Notes under the pieces: generated by a model
Seen by the model: only the letters and a program-made list of their open reading frames with translations
The model's database searches: none
Told to the model about the DNA's origin: nothing
Shown here: piece after piece, positions 52,263 through 62,358 of the stretch
Layout: each line of letters begins with the position of its first letter
Numbering within the stretch: position 1 is the first letter of the stretch
Made by a program: the position numbers and the translations under genes
From: Dehalococcoidia bacterium
GTDB taxonomy: Bacteria; Chloroflexota; Dehalococcoidia; Lucifugimonadales; Lucifugimonadaceae
Length of the DNA stretch: 64,000 nucleotides
Direction of reading: 5' to 3'
NCBI GenBank assembly: GCA_022819585.1
Contig: JAJEGY010000021.1
Span: 1-64,000, forward strand

Positions 52263-53660
52263 CTAGTGCGCGCGGACTTGGGCTTGCCCTCGGCGGCGTG
52301 GCTGGCCGCCACCGAAAGCTTTGACGAGGAAGATCGGTGCGATGACTGTGGTGACAACGGTCATGACGATTGCGACTGTGAAGATGTCACGGCCGATGAT
52401 TCCGCTGGCGCGTCCGATTTCGGCAACGATGAGTGCGACTTCACCCCGGGGCAACATGCCTAATCCGATACGCCATGAGCGTTCTCTGCCGAACCCGACT
52501 GCCATCACTGGCAGTCCAGACCCTGCGACCTTAGTGATGATCGCGATGGCAGTGACGGCGAGCGCGAATAACGCGAGCCGTCCCAAGTTGTCCGATTCCG
52601 CGACTGCGGTCAGGTCTACCTGCATTCCGATGATGCAGAAGAAGACTGGCACCAGTATGCTACCGCCGTTTTGAATGGCGAAGATGGTGTACTCCTTGAG
52701 AACAGTTGCGGAGAGAGCCAAACCCATTGAGAACGCGCCGATAATCATGGCTAGTCCAAAGTAGACCTCAGCAACGCTTGCGGCGATAAATCCTAGGGTG
52801 ATGGCGAGGACGAGGGTTGCTCCGTCGGATTGGAACCACATCGTCAATCTGGAGATGCGGTTCGCTAGAATGCTGCCAATCAATGTAAGTCCGAGCCAGA
52901 AACCGAATGCCTTGACGATAAGCAGAGCGACGGAACCACCGGATACGGTTCCTTCGGCCTCAATTGCAACGATGATAGCGACGATAACTATTCCTAGGAC
53001 ATCGTCTACCACTGCGGCAGCGAGTATTATCACGCCTTCGATCGAGTCGAGGCGACTGATGTCGCTGAGCACTCTTGCAGTTATGCCGACTGATGTGGCC
53101 GTCAGTATGGCACCTACGAATAGAGCGGGAATTGCGTCGTGTATCGAATCGAATGTTGCGTAGCCAAACCACAATGTGACGAGTACGCCGAGTACGAAGG
53201 GGAAGATGACACCACCAAGAGCGACTGCGGTGGCTGGGCGGATGAATTTGAGGAAGCGTTGACGGTCGGTTTCCAGCCCTGCTTCGAACAGGAGAAGAAC
53301 AGCGCCTAGTTGTCCGACGAAGTAAAGGGCGAATGGGATAGCTGGTTCAACTGTGTCGCCGGCGTGTGATGCGGCTTCTGAAATATAAGGCCCCACTTCG
53401 CGAAACACCGGACCAATTCTGTCGAAGAATCGGATACCGCCTAAAGCATGAGGGCCGATTATGATCCCGGCGGTTAACTCACCGATAAGAGCTGGAATCT
53501 TGAGGAATCGCTCTGCAATCTCACCGCCGACCTTTGCGGCAACGAGGATCACCGAGAGCATGATGATCAACTCGGCGGATAGGAAGAGTAGCGATTCTCC
53601 GTGCAATTTCCGGGTGTTTTGGTGGTGATTGAATTCGCCGATGCGCCGGGCAAGAAGCAC
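52263..53660 (-). CDS. CPA2-type cation:proton antiporter
   Basis: Up to 465 residues with about 12 membrane helices. Visible are KIPALIGELTAGIIIGPHALGG, the LLLFEAGLETD segment, helix AAVVDDVLGIVIVA with the double Asp expected at the ion site (DDVLG), and a Gly-rich end. It is a KefB/NapA-like Na+/H+ or K+/H+ exchanger. The true start is uncertain: ATG 53561 or a nearby TTG may be right, since the first 25-30 residues are polar and lack homology features. It is followed by tRNA-Arg on the same strand. Confidence 0.85.
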   Translation of the reverse strand: MLLARRIGEFNHHQNTRKLHGESLLFLSAELIIMLSVILVAAKVGGEIAERFLKIPALIGELTAGIIIGPHALGGIRFFDRIGPVFREVGPYISEAASHAGDTVEPAIPFALYFVGQLGAVLLLFEAGLETDRQRFLKFIRPATAVALGGVIFPFVLGVLVTLWFGYATFDSIHDAIPALFVGAILTATSVGITARVLSDISRLDSIEGVIILAAAVVDDVLGIVIVAIIVAIEAEGTVSGGSVALLIVKAFGFWLGLTLIGSILANRISRLTMWFQSDGATLVLAITLGFIAASVAEVYFGLAMIIGAFSMGLALSATVLKEYTIFAIQNGGSILVPVFFCIIGMQVDLTAVAESDNLGRLALFALAVTAIAIITKVAGSGLPVMAVGFGRERSWRIGLGMLPRGEVALIVAEIGRASGIIGRDIFTVAIVMTVVTTVIAPIFLVKAFGGGQPRRRGQAQVRAH

Positions 53661-53738
53661 ACACCCGCGAACATCGCTTATTTATTGTCTCGCCAGATCG
53701 CGATTCTATATCTGCGTCCAGGGTGAAATTGAGGTTTA

Positions 53739-54659
53739 CTAAGTAAATACCTTTGTGGGTTTGAGTACTTCAACGGATTGTTCGTAACTAGCCAACCCCA
53801 GAAAGTCGTCGTTGGGAGAGTAGATTCGGACCAGTTTTTCTTGTTTGAGTTCAGATTGATGCGGGGCCGGAATCTCGTGGCCATGCCGAAAAGCTGAGAC
53901 CTGATCGCCGCTGAGCACGATGGCTCCGAACATCTTCAACACCGTATCTGGTTTTTGCAGGTGTCGGCTCCAAACATCTTCGTCGGCTTCTGCGATCAGG
54001 GCGTTGATTGATATGGCGTCCTCGATTCGGAATTCCCCTGCCCTCTCGCGTTGTAACGAAGTCATATGAGCGCCACAGCCCAAAGATTGACCGATGTCGT
54101 GGGCGAGGCTTCGGGCGTAGAAGCCACTGCCACATTGGATTCGGAGCGAAAAATGAGGCGGATTCCATTCGGTCAGCGTCAACGAATCGACGTTGACGCG
54201 CCTTGGGGGCCTATAAATGGATTTACCTTGGCGGGCTAGCTTGTAGAGCGGTTGACCGTCTTTTTTGATGGCGCTGAACATTGGCGGGGTTTGATCGATT
54301 TCTCCTACGAACCCGTCAACGATTGACTTAAATCGGCAACGCAAAACCCCAGCGTAATCGGACGTTTCGGTGATTTCGCCTTCGGAGTCGTAGGTATCGG
54401 TAGCAACCCCGAGCTTTGCGGACATCAGGTAGGTCTTGTCGCTAGAAAGGAGGTACTCGGAAAGTCGGGTAGCGTAACCGACGCAGATAGGAAGCACACC
54501 GGTAGCTAAAGGATCCAATGTGCCGCCGTGTCCAATTTTGATGCGTCGTTTGCGCAGTTGCAAGGCTGATCGCAGCTTTACGACAACGTCCGATGAGGTC
54601 CAATCTTGGGGTTTATCGACGTTCAAAAACCCGGCGATCGGGTCTGTTTGGATCGTCAT
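53739..54659 (-). CDS. truB: tRNA pseudouridine-55 synthase TruB
   Basis: 306 residues with the TruB signature GHGGTLDPLATGVLP, whose catalytic Asp is Asp49, and KPQDWTSSDVV at the start. It makes the T-loop pseudouridine of tRNA. It ends the nusA-infB-rbfA-truB operon in the order usual for bacteria; the antiporter gene begins beyond a gap of 78 bases. A C-terminal PUA-like part is present. Confidence 0.95.
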   Translation of the reverse strand: MTIQTDPIAGFLNVDKPQDWTSSDVVVKLRSALQLRKRRIKIGHGGTLDPLATGVLPICVGYATRLSEYLLSSDKTYLMSAKLGVATDTYDSEGEITETSDYAGVLRCRFKSIVDGFVGEIDQTPPMFSAIKKDGQPLYKLARQGKSIYRPPRRVNVDSLTLTEWNPPHFSLRIQCGSGFYARSLAHDIGQSLGCGAHMTSLQRERAGEFRIEDAISINALIAEADEDVWSRHLQKPDTVLKMFGAIVLSGDQVSAFRHGHEIPAPHQSELKQEKLVRIYSPNDDFLGLASYEQSVEVLKPTKVFT

Positions 54660-54680
54660 TTTTGAAGCGACCGCGATAGC

Positions 54681-55019
54681 TCAGCGGCGGTCAGATAGGT
54701 CGGAGATGTAGTCGATCATACTCTGACCGTCTTCGAGCGAAGTGTCAAGGACGAATTCGATTTTCGGCGTTCGTCGCATGTCTGCCCTGGCGCTGAGTTC
54801 GCGTTGTATGAATGCTGACCTTTGTTGAAGATATTCAATGGTGAAATTCGCGTCCGAGTTCTTAGAGTAGACGCTTACCGCTATCCTGGCGGTGGTCAAG
54901 CCATTGTCGCAGGTAACGGACATGACCGAGACCATGCCTGGTGGCTGGAGTTCCTGGTCAATGATCTTTGCGACGATGCGTTGGATGTTGTTCTCAACGC
55001 GCTCGATACGTCTAGCCAT
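54681..55019 (-). CDS. rbfA: Ribosome-binding factor A
   Basis: 112 residues of a single KH-like domain (RRIERVENNIQRIVAKIIDQEL, then DLSDRR at the end). RbfA helps mature the 30S subunit at low temperature. It lies between infB and truB with short gaps, as is common. Confidence 0.93.
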   Translation of the reverse strand: MARRIERVENNIQRIVAKIIDQELQPPGMVSVMSVTCDNGLTTARIAVSVYSKNSDANFTIEYLQQRSAFIQRELSARADMRRTPKIEFVLDTSLEDGQSMIDYISDLSDRR

Positions 55020-55046
55020 CTTGAGTACGGAAAACGGGCGAGAGGA

Positions 55047-56900
55047 TTACGTGCTTCCGACGTTTCGCATCTCGTAGCAGGTGATGATGTCGCCTTCCTC
55101 ATAATCGTGGAAGCCGTCTAGAACAACGCCACCTTCGTAGTTGGTTGCGATCTCTCTGACGTTTTCGTCAAAATGTCGCATCGACAACACGGCACCCTCG
55201 AAGATCTCCTCTCCACGGCGTGTAACGGTCATCCGAGCATTGCGACGCAAAAGACCTGAGTTGACACGGATACCTGCGATGCGTTCTCGTCTGCCATGCG
55301 GGAAGACCTGCAAAACGGTTGCACGTCCAAGGACGACCTCTTCCTGCTCAGGTTCGGTGAGGCGCGCAGCTGCTTGTCTGACGTCGTCGATCATCGTGTA
55401 GATGATGTCGTAGGTTCTGATGGGAACGCTCTCTTGGTTGGCGAGGCGGGCGGCAGCAGGTTCCACGGACGTCTCAAAACCGACGATCATTGCATCGGAT
55501 GCTGAGGCGAGCATTACGTCGGACTCGGAGATTGGTCCCGTTGCGGCGTGCAACAGTTTGACTTGAACGTCGGGTGAAGAAAGACCATCGACAGCACGAC
55601 GGATGGCGTCGATAGTGCCTTGGGCACCAGTTTTGGCGACGAGGTTCAGTTCGGCTGCATCGTAGCTTTGGCGGTGCCTCAGCACTTCAGCAAGAGTCGA
55701 TGGCCGGCCTGAATCGGTACGTCGCTGTTCTTGTCGGAGGCGCGTATCGATCCTAAATCGTGCATCACGCTCGTCTTCGACAACTTCGAATTGTTGACCA
55801 GACTCAGGAACGCCATTCAATCCGAGGATTTCCACCGCGGCAGATGGCCCAGCTACCTTGACTTCGGTGCCGAAACCATCGACCATCCGACGGACATGCC
55901 CGAATTTATCGCCGGCAACGATTGTGTCACCAGTATGCACGGATCCGGAACGAACGATGACGGTTGCAAGCGGCCCGCGGAATCTATCGAGATTCGCTTC
56001 AACGACCACGCCTATTGCTGGTCGATCAGGGTCGGCGGTAAACTCAGACACTTCGGCGAGGAGGAGCAGGGAATCGATCAGTTCCGAAACACCGTCACCG
56101 TTTATTGCGGAGACTGGAACCGCAAGCACGTCGCCTCCAAGGTCTTCGACAATGATATCCTGCTCAAGCAATTCGGTCTTGACTCGAGTGGGGTCGGCTG
56201 CGGGTAGGTCCATCTTGTTGACGGCGATAACGATGGGAACCTGCGCGGCTTTTGCGTGGCTAATGGCCTCGATGGTTTGGGGCATCACGCCGTCATCAGC
56301 GGCGACTACGATCACGGCGATGTCGGTCGCCTGGGCTCCTCGCGCCCGCATCGCGGTGAATGCTTCGTGGCCCGGCGTGTCGATGAATGTGACGAGTTGC
56401 CCTTCGTGGTCGATCTGGTATGCGCCGATGCTTTGAGTAATGCCGCCGGCTTCGGCTTCCACGACGTTGGTTCCTCGAATTGCATCAAGCAACGTGGTCT
56501 TTCCGTGGTCGACGTGTCCCATCACGGCGACGACAGCGGGGCGTGGTTCGGCGTTGCTTTCTTCTTCGTCGACACCGACGCGGTCTGATGCTTCGGATTC
56601 TTCGACCTCAGTTGGTTTGCGGACCCGGACCCCGAGACGAACCGAGACAGTAGCTGCGACCTCGAAATCTACGGAGTCGTTCATTGCGACCATCATATTC
56701 AGTCGCATAAGCTCCTTGATGATTTCGGTGGGCGAACGACGAATGACCTCAGACAATTCAGCTACGCTGATCTCCGCCGGTAGGTCGACTGGTCCTGTGA
56801 ATTGAACGGCTTGTCGACGGGCGGCAGGGCGATCAGCCACTGCGTTTCCCGATCTGCGTCGTCCGTTACGTCGTTGTCGTGTTCTTTGTGATCTCGCCAT
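55047..56900 (-). CDS. infB: Translation initiation factor IF-2
   Basis: 617 residues. The G domain begins at GHVDHGKTTLLDAI (residues 128-141) with GGITQSIGAYQ, DTPGHEAF and NKMD following. A short Arg-rich N-terminus and a single IF2_N-like region (ISVAELSEVIRRSPTEIIKELM) replace the long linker of enterobacterial IF-2. It loads initiator tRNA on the ribosome. Confidence 0.96.
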   Translation of the reverse strand: MARSQRTRQRRNGRRRSGNAVADRPAARRQAVQFTGPVDLPAEISVAELSEVIRRSPTEIIKELMRLNMMVAMNDSVDFEVAATVSVRLGVRVRKPTEVEESEASDRVGVDEEESNAEPRPAVVAVMGHVDHGKTTLLDAIRGTNVVEAEAGGITQSIGAYQIDHEGQLVTFIDTPGHEAFTAMRARGAQATDIAVIVVAADDGVMPQTIEAISHAKAAQVPIVIAVNKMDLPAADPTRVKTELLEQDIIVEDLGGDVLAVPVSAINGDGVSELIDSLLLLAEVSEFTADPDRPAIGVVVEANLDRFRGPLATVIVRSGSVHTGDTIVAGDKFGHVRRMVDGFGTEVKVAGPSAAVEILGLNGVPESGQQFEVVEDERDARFRIDTRLRQEQRRTDSGRPSTLAEVLRHRQSYDAAELNLVAKTGAQGTIDAIRRAVDGLSSPDVQVKLLHAATGPISESDVMLASASDAMIVGFETSVEPAAARLANQESVPIRTYDIIYTMIDDVRQAAARLTEPEQEEVVLGRATVLQVFPHGRRERIAGIRVNSGLLRRNARMTVTRRGEEIFEGAVLSMRHFDENVREIATNYEGGVVLDGFHDYEEGDIITCYEMRNVGST

Positions 56901-56932
56901 GAGTGTTTCTTTTTCCCGTCCCCAACACCCTG

Positions 56933-57208
56933 CTAACCAGAGTTGAAGCGCGCTATCAACTGCTCAATGAAGTCTGCAGGGACTTCCATTCGGAGCTTGA
57001 GCGCTCTCCTTATCTTATCGTTTATTTTGCCTGGGTCGAATCCCGTCGCATCCAAGCAGACGTAGCAACCTCTGCCGTTCATGCTGCCGTGTTCGTCAAT
57101 TGCCACCGAGTTGATGTCGGTTCGGACGATGCGAAGCATTTCCTGTTTGGGATTTTTATCGCCGCAAAGGACGCATGTTCGCATGGGCAAGTGTCGAACG
57201 CGCGACAT
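56933..57208 (-). CDS. YlxR-family (DUF448) RNA-binding protein
   Basis: 91 residues with the family's MRTCVLCGDKNPKQEMLRIV, GRGCYVC and a basic C-terminal helix. It commonly sits between nusA and infB, as here. Role in RNase P or transcription regulation is reported for relatives; not shown here. Confidence 0.9.
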   Translation of the reverse strand: MSRVRHLPMRTCVLCGDKNPKQEMLRIVRTDINSVAIDEHGSMNGRGCYVCLDATGFDPGKINDKIRRALKLRMEVPADFIEQLIARFNSG

Positions 57209-57247
57209 TCAATGCAGCTCCCCGTTTTTCGGACGTGGTTGTTGGCT

Positions 57248-59107
57248 TTATCGCCGGTTGCGGCGTGAGCTGCCGCCACGACGACCTCTGCCAGAACGCC
57301 TTCCGTCCTCGTCGCGGTACCCTGAGATGTCCTCGGCGAAACGAAGGCCAGATTCAGGCGCTTCGGTTGCTACCTCGAATTCACCGGGTAACGCCCACAA
57401 CTCGTCGGAATCTATATCTTGCTCCAAGGCTTCGAGTTCGGCGGCTTCGCGCTCTGCTTCCACGCGCTCTTGTTCCTCGATCTCGAGTTCGCGTAGTTTT
57501 TCTTCCAACTCGAGCAGTTCAAGGTCGAGGTCCTCTTCAGGTTCTTCTGCGACTGGCTGCGTCGGTGGTTGTGGTCGATCGACTTGTGGAACGAAGAGGA
57601 TGGGACCCGCTGGGAACTCTTCTTCTGGTTCCTCTTCGATGGTTGGCTGCGATTCCTCGGCTACAACTGGTTCGTCGATAGCTTCGGCTACCATCTCTGG
57701 GATCGGTTCATCGACGATCTCAACCTCTGGTGTGACCTCTTCTTCTGCGACGACAAATTCTTCATCGACCGATTCGGTCTCCGATTCCGGAACGTATAGC
57801 ACGGGTTCGGCAGGTTCAGTTTCCGGCTCAAGTTCATGCTCTGACGAGGTGGCCGCTGCCGCCTCAAGTTCTTCGAGCCGTAGTCTTTCCATTTCCTCAG
57901 CGGCAACTTTGGCTTCGGCTGCTTGTTGGGCGAGGGCTGCTTCGGCTGCCAATCTTGCTGCTTCTTCTTCGGCGGCGATCCGAGTGGCTTCGGCTTCTCG
58001 TTCGCGCTGGCGAGCAATGAGTTCCTCGGCGTAGGCTGCAGAACCCTTGATCTCGATGTGGTAATTGGTCAGTCGTGTCGCGAGGGAAACGTTTTGACCA
58101 TCTTTGCCGATTGCGAGTGACAGTTGGTTTTCGGGGATGATTGCCTCTACGTTGTCATCGTTGATGATGACGACATCTTCGACTTGGGCTGGTCCCAGTG
58201 AATTGGCAATAAATACGGCCGGGTCGTCGCTCCATTCCAGAATGTCGATCTTCTCACCCATAAGCTCAGTTACGATGTTTTGGATTCGGATTCCACGCAA
58301 ACCTACGCATGCGCCAATGGGGTCTATGTCGTGTTTGTTGGAGTAGACAGCGATCTTGCTTCTGGCACCTGCGTGGCGAGCGATCGACTTGATGTCTACG
58401 AGGCCGGATTTGACTTCGGGCACTTCGAGCTCCATCAAACGACGGAGCAACATCGGGTGCCTTCTGGAAACGATGATTTCAGGCGCACCTTCGCCATCAG
58501 CGTTTTGGTCGCTAACGCGGACGACGTAAAACTTCAATTCCATCCCAGGGCGGTATCGCTCGTTGGGGCTCTGCTCGTCACCGGGCATGATTGCATCGGC
58601 CTTGCCGAGATCGATGAAAACTGTCGGTCGTTCAGAGAAAGCTTCGACGTTACGATTCGAAGCGATGCGACGAATGGGTGCAGAGATTATCTCGCCTTGC
58701 TTGTCAGCGTATTGTTCGTAAACAAGCCTTCGTTCGGCACTGCGGAGGCGTTGCATCAATACCTGAGTAACTGTGCGAGCCGCTATTCGCTGGGGCGTAA
58801 ATTCGAGCACCCCGGTGATGATGTCGTCACCTGGTTGGGCGTCAGTGCTGAGTTTACGAGCTTGTTCGACGATTACTTGGCCACGTGGGTCGATCTCGTC
58901 CAACTCTTCGACGACATGGACGACAGTATTAATGACTACATCGCCACTTTCGGGATCAAGCCTGACTGTTACGTCTTGGTCTTCGGCAGCGGGATCACGG
59001 CGGTACGCGGCTGCGATGGCTTCTTCGAATGCAGAGACGACCGACTCTTGCGGAAGACTACGTTCCGCCGAGAGCTGCATTACTGCGAGCAGCATGTCGC
59101 TCTTCAT
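57248..59107 (-). CDS. nusA: Transcription factor NusA with long acidic tail
   Basis: 619 residues from ATG 59107, with GGAGG nine bases upstream; an in-frame ATG 57 bases earlier is less likely. The N-terminal RNA-polymerase domain, S1 region and KH segments (IGACVGLRGIRIQNIV; LAIGKDGQNVSLATRL) occupy about 350 residues. The rest is an Ala/Glu coiled coil, a long Glu/Pro/Val-rich acidic stretch and a basic end (RSGRGRRGGSSRRNRR). Typical NusA in most bacteria lacks this tail. It modulates pausing, termination and antitermination. Confidence 0.93.
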   Translation of the reverse strand: MKSDMLLAVMQLSAERSLPQESVVSAFEEAIAAAYRRDPAAEDQDVTVRLDPESGDVVINTVVHVVEELDEIDPRGQVIVEQARKLSTDAQPGDDIITGVLEFTPQRIAARTVTQVLMQRLRSAERRLVYEQYADKQGEIISAPIRRIASNRNVEAFSERPTVFIDLGKADAIMPGDEQSPNERYRPGMELKFYVVRVSDQNADGEGAPEIIVSRRHPMLLRRLMELEVPEVKSGLVDIKSIARHAGARSKIAVYSNKHDIDPIGACVGLRGIRIQNIVTELMGEKIDILEWSDDPAVFIANSLGPAQVEDVVIINDDNVEAIIPENQLSLAIGKDGQNVSLATRLTNYHIEIKGSAAYAEELIARQREREAEATRIAAEEEAARLAAEAALAQQAAEAKVAAEEMERLRLEELEAAAATSSEHELEPETEPAEPVLYVPESETESVDEEFVVAEEEVTPEVEIVDEPIPEMVAEAIDEPVVAEESQPTIEEEPEEEFPAGPILFVPQVDRPQPPTQPVAEEPEEDLDLELLELEEKLRELEIEEQERVEAEREAAELEALEQDIDSDELWALPGEFEVATEAPESGLRFAEDISGYRDEDGRRSGRGRRGGSSRRNRR

Positions 59108-59144
59108 CTTTGCAGGCCTCCATCGTTCGCTTCGGGTAGAACCC

Positions 59145-59174
59145 CAAAAAGAAAAAGTGGGCACCCGCCCACTT
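59145..59174 (-). terminator. Rho-independent terminator behind proS
   Basis: On the minus strand an 8-base perfect stem (AAGTGGGC/GCCCACTT) with a GGGT loop is followed by TTTTTCTTTTT. It lies between the proS stop and the nusA start, so it ends the M50 protease-ispG-proS transcript or attenuates entry into the nusA operon. Confidence 0.8.
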
Positions 59175-59298
59175 CCTCAACGCATAGCCGAAGCAATGCG
59201 CGTTCTTATATATCCAACTCTATCACGTTGAGGTGATGTTCGCGCAATGTTCCGACGCTCGTTATTTCAATACGATCACGTTTTCGATTTGGTTTTGA

Positions 59299-61014
59299 TC
59301 AGGACTCCAATGCGGCCTGTATCACAGCCAAGGCTTGGTCGGCGGTGTGAATGGTCGAATCCTTTGGATCGGTGAGGCGATGTTTCACTTCGACACCACC
59401 GTTCTGGATGCTTCGCGGACTCACAACCACGCGCACCGGCATCCCGATGAGGTCAGCATCGGCGAATTTCGCGCCTGGTGCTTCATCGCGGTCGTCAAGC
59501 AACGTGTCGATGCCTGCGTTTTCGAGTTGCTCGGCCAACGCTTCGGCTAGATCGCGAACATCTTCATTGTTGTGCATGTTAACGGCTACTATGACGACCT
59601 CAAAAGGTGCGATCGATCTTGGCAAAGTCATCCCGCGGTCGTCATGGTTGGCTTCCACGGCTGCGGCTAGGAGGCGCCCTGTTCCAATGCCGTAGCAGCC
59701 CATGAGAACGGATTGGAGGTTGCCGTTCGCGTCATTGAACTTGACGTTCATCGCATCGCTGTAGATGTTGCGGAGTTTGAAGATGTGCCCCACTTCGATA
59801 CCGCGGTTTTGTTTTAGATGACCATCTGTGCATCTTGAGCACTTGTGGCCCTCGACTGCGGAGGCTATGTCCCCGACGTGGTCGGCATTCCAATCTCGAC
59901 CGTAGTTGACGTTGCGGAGGTGATAACCATCTTCGTTGGCGCCAGCCAACAGGTTTACGTTTTCGATGGCTGAATCGTCTGCGATCACAAATTCGCTGGG
60001 GACGCCTACTGCAGAGGCTGATCCGGCAGGGAAGCCGGCGGCAGCAACTTCCTCAGGGCTTGACAAGCGAGGCTCAGAGCCGCCCATCATGTTTCTGACT
60101 TTGGTCTCGTTCACCTCGTAATCGCCGCGTATGACGACGACATAGACCTTGTCTCCGATGGTGTAGAAGACAGCCTTAGCGGTCTTCGATGTGAGGACAC
60201 CCTCGGCCTCGGCTAATGTCTCTATGGTCTTGATTCCCGGCGTTGCGAATTTCTCCACTTCATCGAATTCTTCCGACGGATTGTGATTCTTGATGAATTC
60301 CGCTTTTTCGAGATTGGCGGCGTATTCGCAATCACCGGAGTTGCAGATGAGGATAGTGTCCTCGCCGCTGTCGGCCAATAGGACGAACTCTGCTGAGTCT
60401 TTTCCGCCAATGGACCCAGAATCGGCTTCGACCATCACCGCGTTGAGGCCGCATCGGGAGAAGATGTTGTGATATGCCTGCGCCATCGCCTCGTAGCTAG
60501 CATCAAGACCTTCGTCGTCAACGTCGAAGGAGTATGCGTCCTTCATTTCGAATTCTCGGACGCGCAAGAGCCCGCCTCGTGAGCGCGTTTCGTCCCGAAA
60601 CTTCGTCTGGATTTGATAAAGGATGAGCGGCATGTCCCGGTAGCTGGTGATCCCATAACGGCCCATCATTGAGACAGTCTCTTCATGAGTGGGTGCGAGG
60701 ACCATCTCACGTTCGCGTCGATCAAGAAACTGTGCGAGCGGAGGGATGTAAGTGTCGGCGCGACCGCTCTCCTGCCAGATAGATCGGGGCTGCACAACAG
60801 GCATCGTGACTTCAAGGCCACCGGCATCGTTCATCTCTTCTCGGATGATTTTGCGGATCTTTTCGAGGCTCCGTTGGCCGAGAGGCATGATGCTGAAGAT
60901 GCCCGCGGCTATCTGCTGGATGAAACTTGCGCGGGCGAGGTATTGGTGGCTAATGGTCTCAGCATCGACTGGGGCTTCGCGCGTGGTCTTGATATAGAAC
61001 TGTGATGCTCGCAT
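59299..61014 (-). CDS. proS: Prolyl-tRNA synthetase
   Basis: 571 residues from ATG 61014 (MRASQFYIKTTREAPVDAE). An in-frame ATG 54 bases upstream would overlap ispG. Class II motifs are present (LAPTHEETV, FRDETRSRGGLLRVREFEMKD, GIGTGRLLAA), and the large insertion between motifs 2 and 3 that edits Ala-tRNA (ProS bacterial type) is retained. The gene follows ispG, 41 bases downstream. Confidence 0.95.
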   Translation of the reverse strand: MRASQFYIKTTREAPVDAETISHQYLARASFIQQIAAGIFSIMPLGQRSLEKIRKIIREEMNDAGGLEVTMPVVQPRSIWQESGRADTYIPPLAQFLDRREREMVLAPTHEETVSMMGRYGITSYRDMPLILYQIQTKFRDETRSRGGLLRVREFEMKDAYSFDVDDEGLDASYEAMAQAYHNIFSRCGLNAVMVEADSGSIGGKDSAEFVLLADSGEDTILICNSGDCEYAANLEKAEFIKNHNPSEEFDEVEKFATPGIKTIETLAEAEGVLTSKTAKAVFYTIGDKVYVVVIRGDYEVNETKVRNMMGGSEPRLSSPEEVAAAGFPAGSASAVGVPSEFVIADDSAIENVNLLAGANEDGYHLRNVNYGRDWNADHVGDIASAVEGHKCSRCTDGHLKQNRGIEVGHIFKLRNIYSDAMNVKFNDANGNLQSVLMGCYGIGTGRLLAAAVEANHDDRGMTLPRSIAPFEVVIVAVNMHNNEDVRDLAEALAEQLENAGIDTLLDDRDEAPGAKFADADLIGMPVRVVVSPRSIQNGGVEVKHRLTDPKDSTIHTADQALAVIQAALES

Positions 61015-61055
61015 TGGTGATTTTTGGTTCTCTACGAATTGAGGTACGACGGGTT

Positions 61056-62303
61056 TTATACGCCCCATCGGTTTTCGACGTATTCGTTGACCATGTCGAT
61101 AAAGTCTTCAGCGATTGTCGGTCCGGACAGCATAAGTTTTCGTTGTCCATCGACGAACACCGGTGCTCGGGGGCTTTCGCCGCTTCCTGGGAGTGAAATG
61201 CCGATGTCGGCGGCGCGTGATTCGCCCGGGCCGTTGACGACGCAGCCCATAACAGCTACGTTCAGCGTCTCGGATCCGGGATAGCGCGTTTTCCAGTCTG
61301 GGAGGTTGATGTCGATTTGCTGCTGGATATCGCTCGCCAGTTCACGGAAGAGGGTTGAAGTAGTGCGGCCGCAACCCGGGCAGGCGGTGACTGATGGGCG
61401 GAAGGTCCGGATTCCGAGCGACTGAAGGATGTCTTGGCAAAGTTTGACCTCTTTGGCTCGATCTCCTCCAACTTCGGGCGTAAGACTGGATCGGATCGTG
61501 TCACCGATGCCTTCGTAGAGCAAAACGGAGAGTGCGGCGGTAGTGGCGACGATGCCCTTCTGCCCCATCCCTGCTTCGGTTAGTCCTAGGTGCAGGGGGA
61601 TGTTTGTCAAGTTCGATAGAGTTCTGTATGCCTCTACCATCTGGCCGAGACGGGAGACTTTACAGGAGATGATCATTGCCGTCTCTGGGAGACCTACATC
61701 TACGGCGGCGGCGGCACTTGCGATTGCGCTTTCGACTAAGGCTTCGCGTTCGACGTCATCGCCGCTCAGCGGATTTGGGCGTCGTGCATTTTCGTCCATC
61801 TTCTGGACCAGTAGCTCTTGATCAAGGCTACCGGCGTTCACTCCGATCCTGACGGGTTTCCCGTGATCGCGTGCTATCTCAATGAATGAGTTGAAGTTTT
61901 CGTCGTGCCTTTTACCGCGTCCGACATTGCCTGGGTTAATGCGGAATTTAGCCAGGGTTTCGGTGCATTCCGGATGGTCGCGGAGGAGACGATGACCTAT
62001 GAAGTGGAAATCTCCTACAATCGGGACTGTGCAACCAATGTCAGCTAGGCGTTTAGCGATCTCGGGGACTGCCTTGGCAGCCTCGTCGTTGTTTACAGTG
62101 ATGCGAACGATTTCGCTACCTGCGTCCGATAGGAGTTTGACCTGATCGACCGTGGCTTGCACGTTAGCAGTGTCGGTGTCGGTCATTGACTGGACGACGA
62201 CTGGGCTACCACCGCCGACGGCGACATCGCCGACGATTACACGGTGGGTTTTGGAGCGCGGTGAAGTTGGTGCGTCTATGAGTTCGATCATGGTTCTTTC
62301 CAT
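61056..62303 (-). CDS. ispG: 4-hydroxy-3-methylbut-2-en-1-yl diphosphate synthase IspG
   Basis: 415 residues with the N-terminal TIM barrel ([14 protein letters not shown]) and the C-terminal 4Fe-4S region ([10 protein letters not shown], then GCVVNGPGE). It is the sixth enzyme of the MEP isoprenoid pathway. The M50 protease gene upstream and proS downstream recall the dxr-rseP-ispG-proS order of many bacteria; dxr is probably beyond the window edge. Confidence 0.95.
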   Translation of the reverse strand: MERTMIELIDAPTSPRSKTHRVIVGDVAVGGGSPVVVQSMTDTDTANVQATVDQVKLLSDAGSEIVRITVNNDEAAKAVPEIAKRLADIGCTVPIVGDFHFIGHRLLRDHPECTETLAKFRINPGNVGRGKRHDENFNSFIEIARDHGKPVRIGVNAGSLDQELLVQKMDENARRPNPLSGDDVEREALVESAIASAAAAVDVGLPETAMIISCKVSRLGQMVEAYRTLSNLTNIPLHLGLTEAGMGQKGIVATTAALSVLLYEGIGDTIRSSLTPEVGGDRAKEVKLCQDILQSLGIRTFRPSVTACPGCGRTTSTLFRELASDIQQQIDINLPDWKTRYPGSETLNVAVMGCVVNGPGESRAADIGISLPGSGESPRAPVFVDGQRKLMLSGPTIAEDFIDMVNEYVENRWGV

Positions 62304-62306
62304 TAT

Positions 62307-62358
62307 CAGTTAGAAGAAACGCTCGCCGCCGACAGTTAGAAGAAACGCTCGCCGCCGA
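62307..62358. repeat. 26-base perfect tandem duplication across the M50 protease stop
   Basis: Bases 62307-62332 are repeated exactly at 62333-62358. The duplicated unit contains the last codons and the stop of the M50 protease gene, so the second stop and tail lie in the space before ispG. Slippage or recent duplication is the simplest reading. Confidence 0.9.
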
